Positions 1 through 7,000 of a stretch of DNA of 17,175 bases are shown piece by piece. Position numbers and translations under genes: made by a program. Below the pieces are notes generated by a model. That model saw only the letters and a program-made list of their open reading frames with translations, had not been told where the DNA came from and ran no database searches. Every line of letters begins with the position of its first letter. The stretch's first letter is position 1. The stretch covers positions 1-17,175 of the forward strand of contig CAMYED010000020.1 in the NCBI GenBank assembly GCA_947254595.1. The letters run 5' to 3'. Source of the stretch: an uncultured Gardnerella sp. GTDB taxonomy: Bacteria > Actinomycetota > Actinomycetes > Actinomycetales > Bifidobacteriaceae.

Positions 1-1023
1 GACCCTCGTCACGTGCTTAAAACTGCGCTCGCAAAAGCTAAGGAAAAGGGCTTTACTTTCTACGTTCACCCGGAAATTGAGTTTTATTTGTTCGAAGCTC
101 AAGATGATTGGTCTAAGGCTCCGGTTCCGATTGACGAAGGTGGCTACTTTGATCATGTTCCTAGAAGCTCGGCAATGGACTTCCGTAGAAACGCTGTAAG
201 CATGCTTGAGCAGATGGGAATCTCCGTAGAATATTCGCATCACGAGGGCGGACCGGGCCAAAACGAAATCGACTTGCGCTACGCGGATGCGCTTACTACC
301 GCGGATAATATTATGACTTTCCGCACTGTAGTTAAGGAAATCTCGCTTGAGCGCGGAATGTACGCAAGCTTTATGCCAAAGCCGCTAACCGATCAGCCGG
401 GATCTGGAATGCACACGCATTTGAGCTTGTTCGAGGGAGATACGAACGCTTTTTATGAGGCTGGCCAAGAGTTTAATATGTCGCTTATTGCGCGTCAGTT
501 TGCTGCCGGAATTTTGCATCACGCTTCGGAAATTTGCGCTGTAACTGATCAGTATGTGAATTCTTATAAGCGCTTGTGGGGTGGGGCGGAAGCTCCTAGC
601 TACGTTTGCTGGGGTCATAGCAACCGTTCCGCACTTCTTCGCGTTCCGCAGTATAAGCCTGGAAAGGGAAATTCTTGCCGAATGGAATTCCGCGCGCTAG
701 ATCCTGTTGCGAATCCGTATCTTGCCTACTCTGTGCTTTTGGCTGCCGGTTTGGACGGCATCGAGAAGCAGATGACTTTGTGCGATCCAACAAGCGACGA
801 CGTGTGGGAGCTTACGGATGCTGAGCGTCAGGCCATGGGTATTCAGCCGCTTCCGGAATCTTTGGATGAGGCGTTGAAGATTATGGAGAAGTCCGACTTT
901 GTTGCGAGCGTATTAGGCGAGCACGCGTTCGAATACTTCTTGCGCAATAAGCACCAGGAGTGGGAAGAGTACCGTCGCCAAGTGACGCCTTTTGAGCTGG
1001 AGAAGTACCTGCCGCGATTATAG
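1..1023 (+). CDS. glnA: Type I glutamine synthetase, 3' part (5' end outside window)
   Basis: Makes glutamine from glutamate, ammonia and ATP in the cytoplasm. The reading frame is open from base 1 (DPRHVLK...), so the gene begins upstream; 340 residues remain of about 445 expected, and the GTG at 13 is internal. Visible GS signatures in order: HPEIEFYLF with the metal-ligand glutamates, PGQNEIDLRYADALTTADN, PKPLTDQPGSGMHTHLS with the catalytic-site histidine, NSYKRLWGGAEAP, and NRSALLRVP followed by CRMEFRALDP. The C-terminal region reads DVWELT where adenylylated enzymes have the NLYxLP tyrosine motif, so this copy resembles the GS-I-alpha/GlnA2 group and is probably not controlled by adenylylation (inference). 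A strong terminator follows at once, so it is not part of the dcw operon. Family assignment is secure; the paralogue number is not. Confidence 0.96.
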   Translation, partial: DPRHVLKTALAKAKEKGFTFYVHPEIEFYLFEAQDDWSKAPVPIDEGGYFDHVPRSSAMDFRRNAVSMLEQMGISVEYSHHEGGPGQNEIDLRYADALTTADNIMTFRTVVKEISLERGMYASFMPKPLTDQPGSGMHTHLSLFEGDTNAFYEAGQEFNMSLIARQFAAGILHHASEICAVTDQYVNSYKRLWGGAEAPSYVCWGHSNRSALLRVPQYKPGKGNSCRMEFRALDPVANPYLAYSVLLAAGLDGIEKQMTLCDPTSDDVWELTDAERQAMGIQPLPESLDEALKIMEKSDFVASVLGEHAFEYFLRNKHQEWEEYRRQVTPFELEKYLPRL

Positions 1024-1066
1024 CTATAATCGCTTTTGCGTTTTTTGCTACTTTTAGTGGTTTAGA

Positions 1067-1108
1067 GACCCTAACGCAGAAACTGTACTGCGTTAGGGTC
1101 TTTTGTTT
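1067..1108 (+). terminator. Rho-independent terminator of glnA
   Basis: A perfect 13-bp stem (gaccctaacgcag at 1067-1079 with ctgcgttagggtc at 1088-1100) encloses an 8-base loop and is followed by ttttgttt. It lies 44 bases after the glnA stop codon. It is also the first unit of the 52-bp hairpin array. Confidence 0.88.
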
Positions 1109-1256
1109 GCGGTTTTAAGACATTCGTGCAGTTGGCGTTCTGCGCGAGTGTCTCATTCCGCTTGGTTTGAGACATTGGTGCAGATTGCGTTCTGCGTTAT
1201 GGTCGGAAGATTGGTGTTTTGGGACATTCGCGCAGTTGTCGTTCTGCGCGAGTGTC
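1067..1256. repeat. Four tandem hairpins with exact 52-bp period
   Basis: Four hairpins begin at 1067, 1119, 1171 and 1223. Each has 13-base arms, an 8-base loop and an 18-base spacer to the next. Arm pairs are 1067-1079/1088-1100 (perfect), 1119-1131/1140-1152 (G-U pairs only as deviations), 1171-1183/1192-1204 (two mismatches) and 1223-1235/1244-1256 (one G-U). All share an outer GAC...GTC (GGTC in the third) and an inner GCAG...CTGC. Arm middles differ between units (ccctaac versus attcgtg) but mostly remain paired. Units 2-4 are clearly one family; unit 1 matches them in geometry and in the ends of its arms. Three of the four downstream flanks are T-rich, so they could be stacked terminators, or a palindromic extragenic repeat family. 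Confidence 0.85.
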
Positions 1257-1313
1257 TCATTTTTATTTACGGTGGTGTTTGTTTGAAAAAAAATCAAAAT
1301 TTTTGCAAAAAAG

Positions 1314-1348
1314 TGGGGATTTTTGGGGAGTAATGGGGTAAAATGGTG
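1314..1348 (+). promoter_or_regulatory. MraZ operator: four TGGGG-type boxes, 10-bp period
   Basis: TGGGG occurs at 1314-1318, 1324-1328 and 1334-1338, and TGGTG at 1344-1348, each separated by exactly five bases. MraZ is known to bind TGGGN direct repeats spaced by five bases upstream of its own gene, putting successive boxes on one face of the helix. Position (48-82 bases before the mraZ start) and geometry fit autoregulation of the whole dcw operon. The fourth box is the weakest match. Confidence 0.9.
1339..1344 (+). promoter_or_regulatory. Possible -10 element of the mraZ promoter
   Basis: TAAAAT sits between the third and fourth MraZ boxes. No convincing -35 hexamer lies 16-18 bases upstream; that place is taken by the MraZ boxes. 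If this is the -10, MraZ binding would directly block RNA polymerase. Weak call resting on one hexamer. Confidence 0.35.
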
Positions 1349-1382
1349 AACAACGTGCAAATGGCATAGTGCATGTTGAGTT

Positions 1383-1389
1383 AAGGAGG
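1383..1389 (+). promoter_or_regulatory. Ribosome binding site deciding the mraZ start
   Basis: AAGGAGG lies six bases before ATG 1396 and is a near-perfect anti-16S match. It places the start at 1396 rather than at the in-frame GTG 1369, which would put this site inside the coding region. Confidence 0.9.
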
Positions 1390-1395
1390 TGGAGT

Positions 1396-2223
1396 ATGGC
1401 GCGTCGTGCTGCGAGTAAGAAACAGCAGAATAATGCCGATTCTTCCTCTTTACATTCCTTGAATCAGGCTCAATCAGCTGAAGAATCGAATACTGCGCAG
1501 ATGCAGATGCCACTGCAACCGCAGGATTCGCAATATACGCAACAGCCGCATGTGCAGCCTGTTCCGCCTATGCAGTCAAATTCGGATTATTATGGAATGT
1601 CTCAACATGTTACGCAAGTAGAGCAGCAGCAAGTCAAAGCGCCTGTTTTCACCTCCACTCCGTATGGCGCTGATTCTGCTCCTCAATCTGCGGCTATGCC
1701 AGTTGCACCATTTTTGTATCCGCAATACGCGCAATATTCTCAGTTCCAGCAGCAACCGCCGCAACCGCAACAGTTCCAGCAGCTAACGCCTATTTTGCTC
1801 GGCACTTACACGCCAAAAATTGACGATAAAGGTCGCGTGGCTCTTCCTGCAAAATTCCGCGCTCAGCTTGGTACTGGTTTTGTTATGGCTAGAGGACAGG
1901 AGCGTTGCGTTTACGTGCTTCCTATGGCTGAGTTCCAGCGCATGGCCACTCAAATTCAGCGCACTTCTATGAGTAATAAGTCTGCTCGTGATTATTTGCG
2001 CGTGTTTCTTTCCGGTGCTGTTGATGAGCAGCCGGATAAGCAGGGTCGTATTGTTGTGCCGCCAATGCTTAGGGATTACGCCAGTTTGGGTAGTGAGATT
2101 GTTGTTATTGGTGTTGGCACGCGTGCGGAAATTTGGAATAAGTCGGCTTGGGAAGCGTATCTTGCTGATCGTGAGCAAGATTATTCAGATATTGCTGACG
2201 ACGTACTTCCGGCGGTGATGTGA
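1396..2223 (+). CDS. mraZ: MraZ transcriptional regulator with long Gln-rich N-terminal extension
   Basis: DNA-binding regulator of the division/cell-wall operon; in known cases it binds TGGGN repeats in its own promoter, and such repeats lie just upstream here. The protein has 275 residues against about 145-150 for ordinary MraZ. The conserved part begins near residue 134 (LLGTYTPKIDDKGRVALP) and carries both tandem SpoVT/AbrB-like motifs: DDKGR at about 143-147 and DKQGR at about 214-218, each followed by a VxLP/VVPP strand. Residues 1-132 are low complexity, about 30 of them Gln, with many Pro, Ser, Tyr and Met, and a basic start (MARRAASKK). The start at 1396 is fixed by AAGGAGG. The stop TGA overlaps the rsmH ATG. 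Function of the core is secure; the role of the extension is unknown. Confidence 0.95.
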   Translation: MARRAASKKQQNNADSSSLHSLNQAQSAEESNTAQMQMPLQPQDSQYTQQPHVQPVPPMQSNSDYYGMSQHVTQVEQQQVKAPVFTSTPYGADSAPQSAAMPVAPFLYPQYAQYSQFQQQPPQPQQFQQLTPILLGTYTPKIDDKGRVALPAKFRAQLGTGFVMARGQERCVYVLPMAEFQRMATQIQRTSMSNKSARDYLRVFLSGAVDEQPDKQGRIVVPPMLRDYASLGSEIVVIGVGTRAEIWNKSAWEAYLADREQDYSDIADDVLPAVM

Positions 2224-3257
2224 TGCAGGATATTACAGCTATTCACGCTCCGGTTTTATTGCAAGATTGTGTTGATTTAGTCGCTCCTGCTTTGCAGCAT
2301 GAAGGTGCGGTTGTAGTAGATTGCACTCTTGGTCTTGCTGGTCATGCTACGGCTTTTCTTAAGGCTGCGCCTTTTGCGACGCTTGTTGGAATTGATCGAG
2401 ATACTGAAGCTCTTTCTTTGGCTACAGAGCGTATGCGTAACGAGGGGTTAGGGGATCGTTTTATTCCAGCGCATGCAGCGTTTGACGAGATTGACTCAGT
2501 CTTAGCTGAGCATAATATTGACAAAATTGATGCTGCTTTTATGGATTTGGGTCTTTCTAGTTTGCAGATTGATGAGGCTGATCGTGGGTTCTCTTATTCT
2601 CACGACACCGCTCTTGACATGCGTATGGATACTACGCAGTCTGTTACTGCGGCAACGATTTTGGCAACTTATGATGTTCGCGAGTTGGCTAAGATTTTCC
2701 GCGATTACGGCCAGGAGCGTTTTGCTTCTCTTATTGCTCGTCGAATTGTTGAGACTCGTGAGGATGCTCCGCTTTTAACTTCCGGTCAGCTTGTTCGTTT
2801 GGTTGACGACGTGATTCCTAAGGCGCATCGTGCTACTGGTAATCCTGCGAAGCGCGTGTTTCAGGCTTTGCGTATTGAGGTTAATGGCGAGTTGGATAAG
2901 CTTCAGCGCACGCTTCCGAAGATTGTTTTAAGTCTTCGTAAAAACGGTCGATTGGTTGTTGAGTCGTATCATTCTTTGGAAGATACTACGGTTAAGCGTT
3001 TTATGAATCAGGGTTTAACGGTTGATGTTCCTGCTAATATGCCTGTTATTCCTGAGGATGCTCAGCCTTTCTTTAAGTCTCTTACTCGCGGAGCTGTTAA
3101 AGCTTCTAAGGAGGAGATTGAGCGTAATACTCGCTCGTCTTCTGTGCGTTTGCGTGCGGTTGAATTGTGCCGTCCTGTTCCTGAGCGTTGGTTTAGTAGA
3201 TTGCAGGATGAAGCTGCGGGCCTTTCTTCTCGTAGGGGAGGCTTTTATGGCGCTTAA
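2223..3257 (+). CDS. rsmH: 16S rRNA (cytosine-1402-N4)-methyltransferase
   Basis: SAM-dependent methyltransferase that modifies C1402 of 16S rRNA (older name mraW). 344 residues, in the usual length range. Visible family motifs: HAPVLL near the N-terminus; the SAM loop DCTLGLAGHAT at about 33-43 (the usual GxGGH reads GLAGH); GIDRD at about 56-60; DLGLSSLQID at about 108-117; RGFSYSHDTALDMRMD at about 121-136; AKRVFQALRIEVNGEL; and GRLVVESYHSLED near 243-255. I place the start at ATG 2223, which shares one base with the mraZ stop (TGATG), implying translational coupling; a GTG one codon earlier (2220) is in frame and cannot be excluded. It overlaps the next gene by 11 bases. Confidence 0.96.
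   Translation: MQDITAIHAPVLLQDCVDLVAPALQHEGAVVVDCTLGLAGHATAFLKAAPFATLVGIDRDTEALSLATERMRNEGLGDRFIPAHAAFDEIDSVLAEHNIDKIDAAFMDLGLSSLQIDEADRGFSYSHDTALDMRMDTTQSVTAATILATYDVRELAKIFRDYGQERFASLIARRIVETREDAPLLTSGQLVRLVDDVIPKAHRATGNPAKRVFQALRIEVNGELDKLQRTLPKIVLSLRKNGRLVVESYHSLEDTTVKRFMNQGLTVDVPANMPVIPEDAQPFFKSLTRGAVKASKEEIERNTRSSSVRLRAVELCRPVPERWFSRLQDEAAGLSSRRGGFYGA
3235..3241 (+). promoter_or_regulatory. Ribosome binding site deciding the ftsL-like start
   Basis: GGGGAGG lies five bases before ATG 3247, inside the 3' end of rsmH. It supports 3247 as start; the reading frame is open far upstream, but that part is an out-of-frame reading of rsmH. Confidence 0.85.
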
Positions 3258-3885
3258 TGTTAAGAATCGCGTATTTCGTTCTGCTTCTTCTTCGACTTCC
3301 GCTCCTGCGGGTCGTTCGAAGGATTCTTCTTCGCGTAAGGATTATTCTTATAATTCTTCGGCTGGGTCTTTGCGTCAAGATCAGCGTAAGTCTTCTGCGG
3401 TTTTTGACAGGTTCCGTAGGGTTATGACTTGGAGTAATACGCGTAAGGTTCCTCTCGTGAATTTCATGATTATTGTGATTTTTATGGTTGTGACTTTGTC
3501 TACTTCGCTTATGCTTCGTACGCAAATGGCTGAGCTTTCGTTTGAGCAGACTGCTACGCAATCTAGGATTTCTCGTTTGCGTCAGGATGTTGAGGCGAGT
3601 CAGGCGAAGCTTGATACTTTAGAGGCTGAGCTTCCTGCGAAAGCGCAGAAAATGGGAATGATTCCGCAGCAGGGTTCTATTGCTATTGATTTGAGCGATT
3701 ATGCTGCAAAAAGAAAGCATAAGCGTTCAAATAGTGGGAATGAGAATAGTAAGAAAGATCCAAAGTCTCAACAAAAAAATAGGCAACAGAATCAACAAAA
3801 GCAGACGCAACAAAAACAAAATAAACAAAATAAACAAAAACAGACGCAACAGAATCAACAACAAGCAAAACAGGAGAAACATTGA
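3247..3885 (+). CDS. ftsL: FtsL-like bitopic cell division protein with Lys/Gln-rich tail
   Basis: Probable FtsL, the small divisome protein that with FtsB/FtsQ activates FtsW-FtsI. 212 residues: a basic, Ser-rich cytoplasmic part (1-66); one membrane segment (about 68-90, VNFMIIVIFMVVTLSTSLML); a predicted coiled coil (about 94-140, e.g. SRLRQDVEASQAKLDTLEAE); then the short AxKMGMIP motif typical of actinobacterial FtsL. Residues from about 155 to the end are almost entirely K, Q, N, T and S, and would lie outside the membrane. FtsL is poorly conserved in sequence, so the assignment rests on position between rsmH and ftsI, topology and the KMGMIP element. Overlaps rsmH by 11 bases; its stop TGA shares a base with the ftsI ATG. 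Confidence 0.82.
   Translation: MALNVKNRVFRSASSSTSAPAGRSKDSSSRKDYSYNSSAGSLRQDQRKSSAVFDRFRRVMTWSNTRKVPLVNFMIIVIFMVVTLSTSLMLRTQMAELSFEQTATQSRISRLRQDVEASQAKLDTLEAELPAKAQKMGMIPQQGSIAIDLSDYAAKRKHKRSNSGNENSKKDPKSQQKNRQQNQQKQTQQKQNKQNKQKQTQQNQQQAKQEKH
3771..3880 (+). repeat. A-rich low-complexity tract encoding the FtsL Lys/Gln tail
   Basis: The last part of the ftsL-like gene is an A-rich run built from short imperfect repeats of caacaaaa, aaataaac and cagacgcaaca types (for example cagacgcaac at 3802-3811 and again at 3841-3850). It differs sharply from the T/G-rich surroundings and looks prone to slippage. Confidence 0.7.
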
Positions 3886-5726
3886 TGAGCAACTTTACAA
3901 AACAACGTTTTACTCCTAAACAGGCCTTTGCTCGAAAATGCATTATAATCGCTATGGTCTTCGCAATAATCGGCGTTGGTGCAGTAGTAAAGCTCAGCTT
4001 AATTCAGCTGGTTAATGCTCGTTCAACGGCTCAGGCTGCGCAGGCTGAGCGTAGTCGCGTGCGCCCAATTCTTGCTCGTCGTGGCCGTATTCTTGATTCT
4101 AACGGTGCTGTTTTGGCTCAAAGTGTTGAACGATTTAACATTATTGGTGATCCTTTGAACGCTCAAGCTTTTAAGCCAACTCCGTGCACTAAGCAGACTG
4201 AGGATAATTGCCATTCTCTTAACGGTAAGCCTGTAGAGGGAACTGGAGCTGTTGCGGTTGCTCGTTTGCTTGCTCCGATTTTGCACATGAGTTCTGTAGA
4301 GCTTGGCGGAAAACTGGCTGGCGTTGGCAGGTACGTGCTTTTGAAGCGTAACGTAACTCCTGCGGTAAAGCGCGCTATTGATAAGCTTAATCTTTCGGGC
4401 TGCATTTATGCGGAGAATAGTAGTGAGCGCGTTTATTCAAGTGGCCCAATTCTTGGGTCGCTAATTGGTGCTGTTACGAATGCGGATGAATCAAATGATA
4501 AAAATCTTAAGAATCGCAAGGGTGAGGTTGGTGTTGCTGGTCTTGAGCTTACGCACGATTCAACTTTGACGGGTGTTGACGGCTACCAGCGTTATCAGGG
4601 AAATAATGTTGGTAACGAGAAGATTCCTGGAACGCTAACGGAAACTAAGCCTGCTGTAAATGGTAGTGATATTAAGCTTACGATTGACAGTGATGTTGAT
4701 TGGTATGTTAAGAAGGTTCTTCTTGACGGTAAGAAAAAGTATCGTGCTGCTTGGGGTATTGCGGTAGTTCAGGATGTTCATACTGGCGAAATTCTTGCTT
4801 TGGAAGATACGGATGAAATTAAGGCTGGAACTACTGCTGCTAAAGTGAATGTCTCTCGCGCTGTGAGCCAAACTTTCGAGCCGGGTTCTATTGGTAAGGC
4901 TTTTGCAATGTCGGGTATGCTGCAAACTGGTGCTCATAAGCTTACGGATCGTTTTGCTGTTCCTAATAATCTTAATAAGAATGGTCAGACTTACCACGAT
5001 GCTGTTGATCATGGTGTTGAGCATTGGACTTTGGCTGGTATTCTTGCTGAATCTTCGAATGTTGGCATGGTTATGGCTGGAGCGAATTATCCTTTGGATA
5101 AGCGTTACGAGTATCTTGCTAAGTTTGGTCTCGGTCAGTATTCCGGATTGAATTTGCAGGGTGAATCTCGCGGTTTGCTTCCTAGCGTGCAGGCTTGGGA
5201 TGGTCGTAAGAAGGATACTGTGCTTTTTGGCCAAGGTTATGCTTTGAATGCTTTGCAGCTTACTAATGCTGTTGCGACTATTGCGAATAAGGGTGTTAGG
5301 TTGCGTCAGACTTTGGTTAAGTCGATTATTGATGCGGATGGTCACGTAACTAAGCCTTCTCGCCCTGCAGCTACGCGCGTTTTGGACGAAAGTGTTGCGG
5401 CCGATATGATGAATGCTTTGGAAAATTCTGGTGAGCATTATCACCGTTTTGCTGGTGTTGACGGCTACCGTGTTGCTGCAAAGAGTGGTACTGCTGAGGT
5501 TGCTGGTGCGGATGGAAGGCTTAGTTCTACAATTAGTGACTGGTCTGGCGCAATTCCTGCGGATAATCCTCGCTTTGTTGTTACTGTTGTTTTGCGCGAT
5601 CCTCAGGGAGTGTATGGCGGCATGACTGCAGGTCCATTGTTTAAGACTATTGGCGAATTTCTTATGCAAAAGTTTGATGTTCCAACTTCTGCTGCACGCA
5701 AGAACCCTGTTGCGGTAAATTGGTAG
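3885..5726 (+). CDS. ftsI: FtsI/PBP3, septal peptidoglycan transpeptidase
   Basis: Class B penicillin-binding protein that cross-links septal peptidoglycan together with FtsW. 613 residues: a short cytoplasmic part; one membrane anchor (about 19-43, CIIIAMVFAIIGVGAVVKLS); the pedestal/dimer domain beginning with RPILARRGRILDSNG; and a C-terminal transpeptidase domain with all three active-site motifs: SIGK (nucleophile Ser335, Lys338), SSN (390-392) and KSGT (533-536). Three cysteines (about 101, 109, 173) lie in the extracytoplasmic pedestal. ATG 3885 overlaps the ftsL stop (TGATG) and has AGGAG eight bases upstream; a TTG one codon earlier is in frame but less likely. The dcw context supports FtsI over an elongation PBP2. 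Confidence 0.95.
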   Translation: MSNFTKQRFTPKQAFARKCIIIAMVFAIIGVGAVVKLSLIQLVNARSTAQAAQAERSRVRPILARRGRILDSNGAVLAQSVERFNIIGDPLNAQAFKPTPCTKQTEDNCHSLNGKPVEGTGAVAVARLLAPILHMSSVELGGKLAGVGRYVLLKRNVTPAVKRAIDKLNLSGCIYAENSSERVYSSGPILGSLIGAVTNADESNDKNLKNRKGEVGVAGLELTHDSTLTGVDGYQRYQGNNVGNEKIPGTLTETKPAVNGSDIKLTIDSDVDWYVKKVLLDGKKKYRAAWGIAVVQDVHTGEILALEDTDEIKAGTTAAKVNVSRAVSQTFEPGSIGKAFAMSGMLQTGAHKLTDRFAVPNNLNKNGQTYHDAVDHGVEHWTLAGILAESSNVGMVMAGANYPLDKRYEYLAKFGLGQYSGLNLQGESRGLLPSVQAWDGRKKDTVLFGQGYALNALQLTNAVATIANKGVRLRQTLVKSIIDADGHVTKPSRPAATRVLDESVAADMMNALENSGEHYHRFAGVDGYRVAAKSGTAEVAGADGRLSSTISDWSGAIPADNPRFVVTVVLRDPQGVYGGMTAGPLFKTIGEFLMQKFDVPTSAARKNPVAVNW

Positions 5727-5762
5727 TGTACGCATTTTAGTGTGACGTAAAGTGGGTGTGCG

Positions 5763-6941
5763 ATGAATGCAGTTGATGAATATTCAAGAGTAAGGGTGAC
5801 TTTAGGTTTTGCCGCAAAAAACTACGGTTTTGAAGTGGTTCCTGCTTTTGCTACAGGTGTGACTGTTACTTCTCTTGTTCACGATGTGCGTCAAGTTCGT
5901 CCTGGCTGTTTATTTGTTCCACTTGGTCATGTTGATCGTCGTCAGCTTGAAGCTGCGCGGGATGCTGGCGCTTACGCTGCGTTGGTTTCTCCAGAATTTC
6001 GTTCTGAGGCGGCAACTTTGGGTATGCCATTGTTGGTGTCGTCGTATAATCCTGTTGCTTTGGGTAAGCTTGCTTGCGATATTAACGGCGATCCTTCTTC
6101 TTGCGTTGCAACTTTTGCTGTTGCTGGCGATGATGATGATGAGATTCACGCGAATGTTTTGCGCTTAGCTGACTTTTTGCATATTCTTGGCAATCCTGTT
6201 GGTGTGATTAGTGCTGCTGGTTCTTCTTCGCTTCAGCGTGAACTTTCTTTGCAGTATCCGTTGAATATTGCGGATGTGCAGCATACTTTGGCTGTGTGCG
6301 CGGAGGATGGTGCTGCTGCTGTAGTTATTGCTTTAGATTCGCAAACTTTAACTAAGAATGCGTTGCAGTCTGTGAATATTGATGTTCTTGGTGCTGAAGA
6401 ATCTAAGAGTAGTGAAAATATTCAGTCTGAAAGTACTATGGAATTTTTGAAAACTGTTAAATATGATTCTGCTGATTCTACAGCGTCTGCAGCACCTGTA
6501 GCGTCTGTAGCGTCTGTAGCGTCTGATGATTTAACTAAAAAGACTTCTGCACTTTCTTCCGAATCTTCAGAATTGTTGGAATCTTCTGAATCTTCTAAAT
6601 CTAATCTTGAATCTAAAAAAACAGCAACTTCCGGCACTTCTGCAACTTCCGGCACTTCTGCAAAAACGCAAATCACTTTTGTAAAATCGCTGTTTGATTC
6701 TGTGCCAACGCCGACTATAAGTTTTTATTCTTTGCGTCAACGCTACGGTTTTTGCAGCAGGGAGCACGCGTATTGCGTTACTAGATCTCTTGAATCAGAC
6801 GAATTAGCGCAATTGGCCGATCAGATTGGCGGTAGAGATGTTGAGAGGCATCTTTCCTTAGCTATTGCAATGGTTTTGGCTGCGGGAGTTCGTCGCGGAA
6901 CTATTAAAAGCGCATTGCGTGTTTCTCACGAATTGCGTTAA
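5763..6941 (+). CDS. Degenerate MurE-like protein lacking P-loop and ligase domain
   Basis: Occupies the murE position between ftsI and murF but does not look catalytic. 392 residues against about 480-520 for MurE. Residues about 34-75 follow the Mur ligase N-terminal pattern (VTSLVHDVRQVRPGCLFVPL, then DAGAYAALV), and 97-120 follow the stretch before the P-loop (PVALGKLACDINGDPSS). Where GTNGKT should stand, residues 121-127 read AGDDDDE. A central-domain remnant follows (ADVQHTLAVCAEDGAAAVVIALDSQTL). Residues about 211-302 are a Ser/Glu/Ala/Thr-rich linker with short repeats. The last 90 resemble the end of the central domain (GGRDVERHLSLAIAMVLAAG), and the protein stops before the C-terminal domain with its DYAHTP-type motif. 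No frameshift is evident, and codon use matches its neighbours. Probable ligand-binding or scaffolding pseudoenzyme; the function is inference. ATG 5763 has only a weak GTGGGTG upstream. Confidence 0.75.
   Translation: MNAVDEYSRVRVTLGFAAKNYGFEVVPAFATGVTVTSLVHDVRQVRPGCLFVPLGHVDRRQLEAARDAGAYAALVSPEFRSEAATLGMPLLVSSYNPVALGKLACDINGDPSSCVATFAVAGDDDDEIHANVLRLADFLHILGNPVGVISAAGSSSLQRELSLQYPLNIADVQHTLAVCAEDGAAAVVIALDSQTLTKNALQSVNIDVLGAEESKSSENIQSESTMEFLKTVKYDSADSTASAAPVASVASVASDDLTKKTSALSSESSELLESSESSKSNLESKKTATSGTSATSGTSAKTQITFVKSLFDSVPTPTISFYSLRQRYGFCSREHAYCVTRSLESDELAQLADQIGGRDVERHLSLAIAMVLAAGVRRGTIKSALRVSHELR
6498..6659 (+). repeat. Short in-frame repeats in the MurE-like linker
   Basis: A 9-bp unit gtagcgtct occurs three times (6498-6524, encoding VAS repeats) and an 18-bp unit gcaacttccggcacttct twice (6624-6659, encoding ATSGTS). 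Both periods are multiples of three, so copy-number change would keep the frame and alter only linker length. Confidence 0.85.
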
Positions 6942-6947
6942 ATAAAT

Positions 6948-6961
6948 AGTTTGCGCAAACT
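6948..6961. other. Perfect 14-bp palindrome in the MurE-like/murF gap
   Basis: AGTTTGCGCAAACT is a perfect dyad with no loop, seven bases after the MurE-like stop. A second small stem (acttc at 6959-6963 with gaagt at 6970-6974) overlaps its right end. No T-run follows, so a terminator is unlikely. A protein-binding dyad is possible; nothing shows which protein. Confidence 0.5.
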
Positions 6962-7000
6962 TCTTTAGCGAAGTGCAAATGCCGTGAACAGGTGTTGTTG

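Noticed and set aside
1067..1256. CRISPR array
   Set aside because: The period is regular, but arms are not identical, the spacers between hairpins are only 18 bases and share partial similarity, and no cas gene is present.
1103..1333. Open frame of 76 codons across the hairpin array
   Set aside because: It is formed by the 52-bp hairpin repeats and the MraZ operator; no start signal or protein-like composition.
1369..1395. mraZ starting at GTG 1369
   Set aside because: This would place the AAGGAGG site inside the gene; ATG 1396 is correctly spaced from it.
4635..5735. Long open frame (366 codons) on the minus strand opposite ftsI
   Set aside because: It lies wholly antisense to a gene with all transpeptidase motifs, its translation is Arg/Ser/Thr/Asn-rich without recognisable domains, and no ribosome binding site stands out. 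It is a product of ftsI codon bias.
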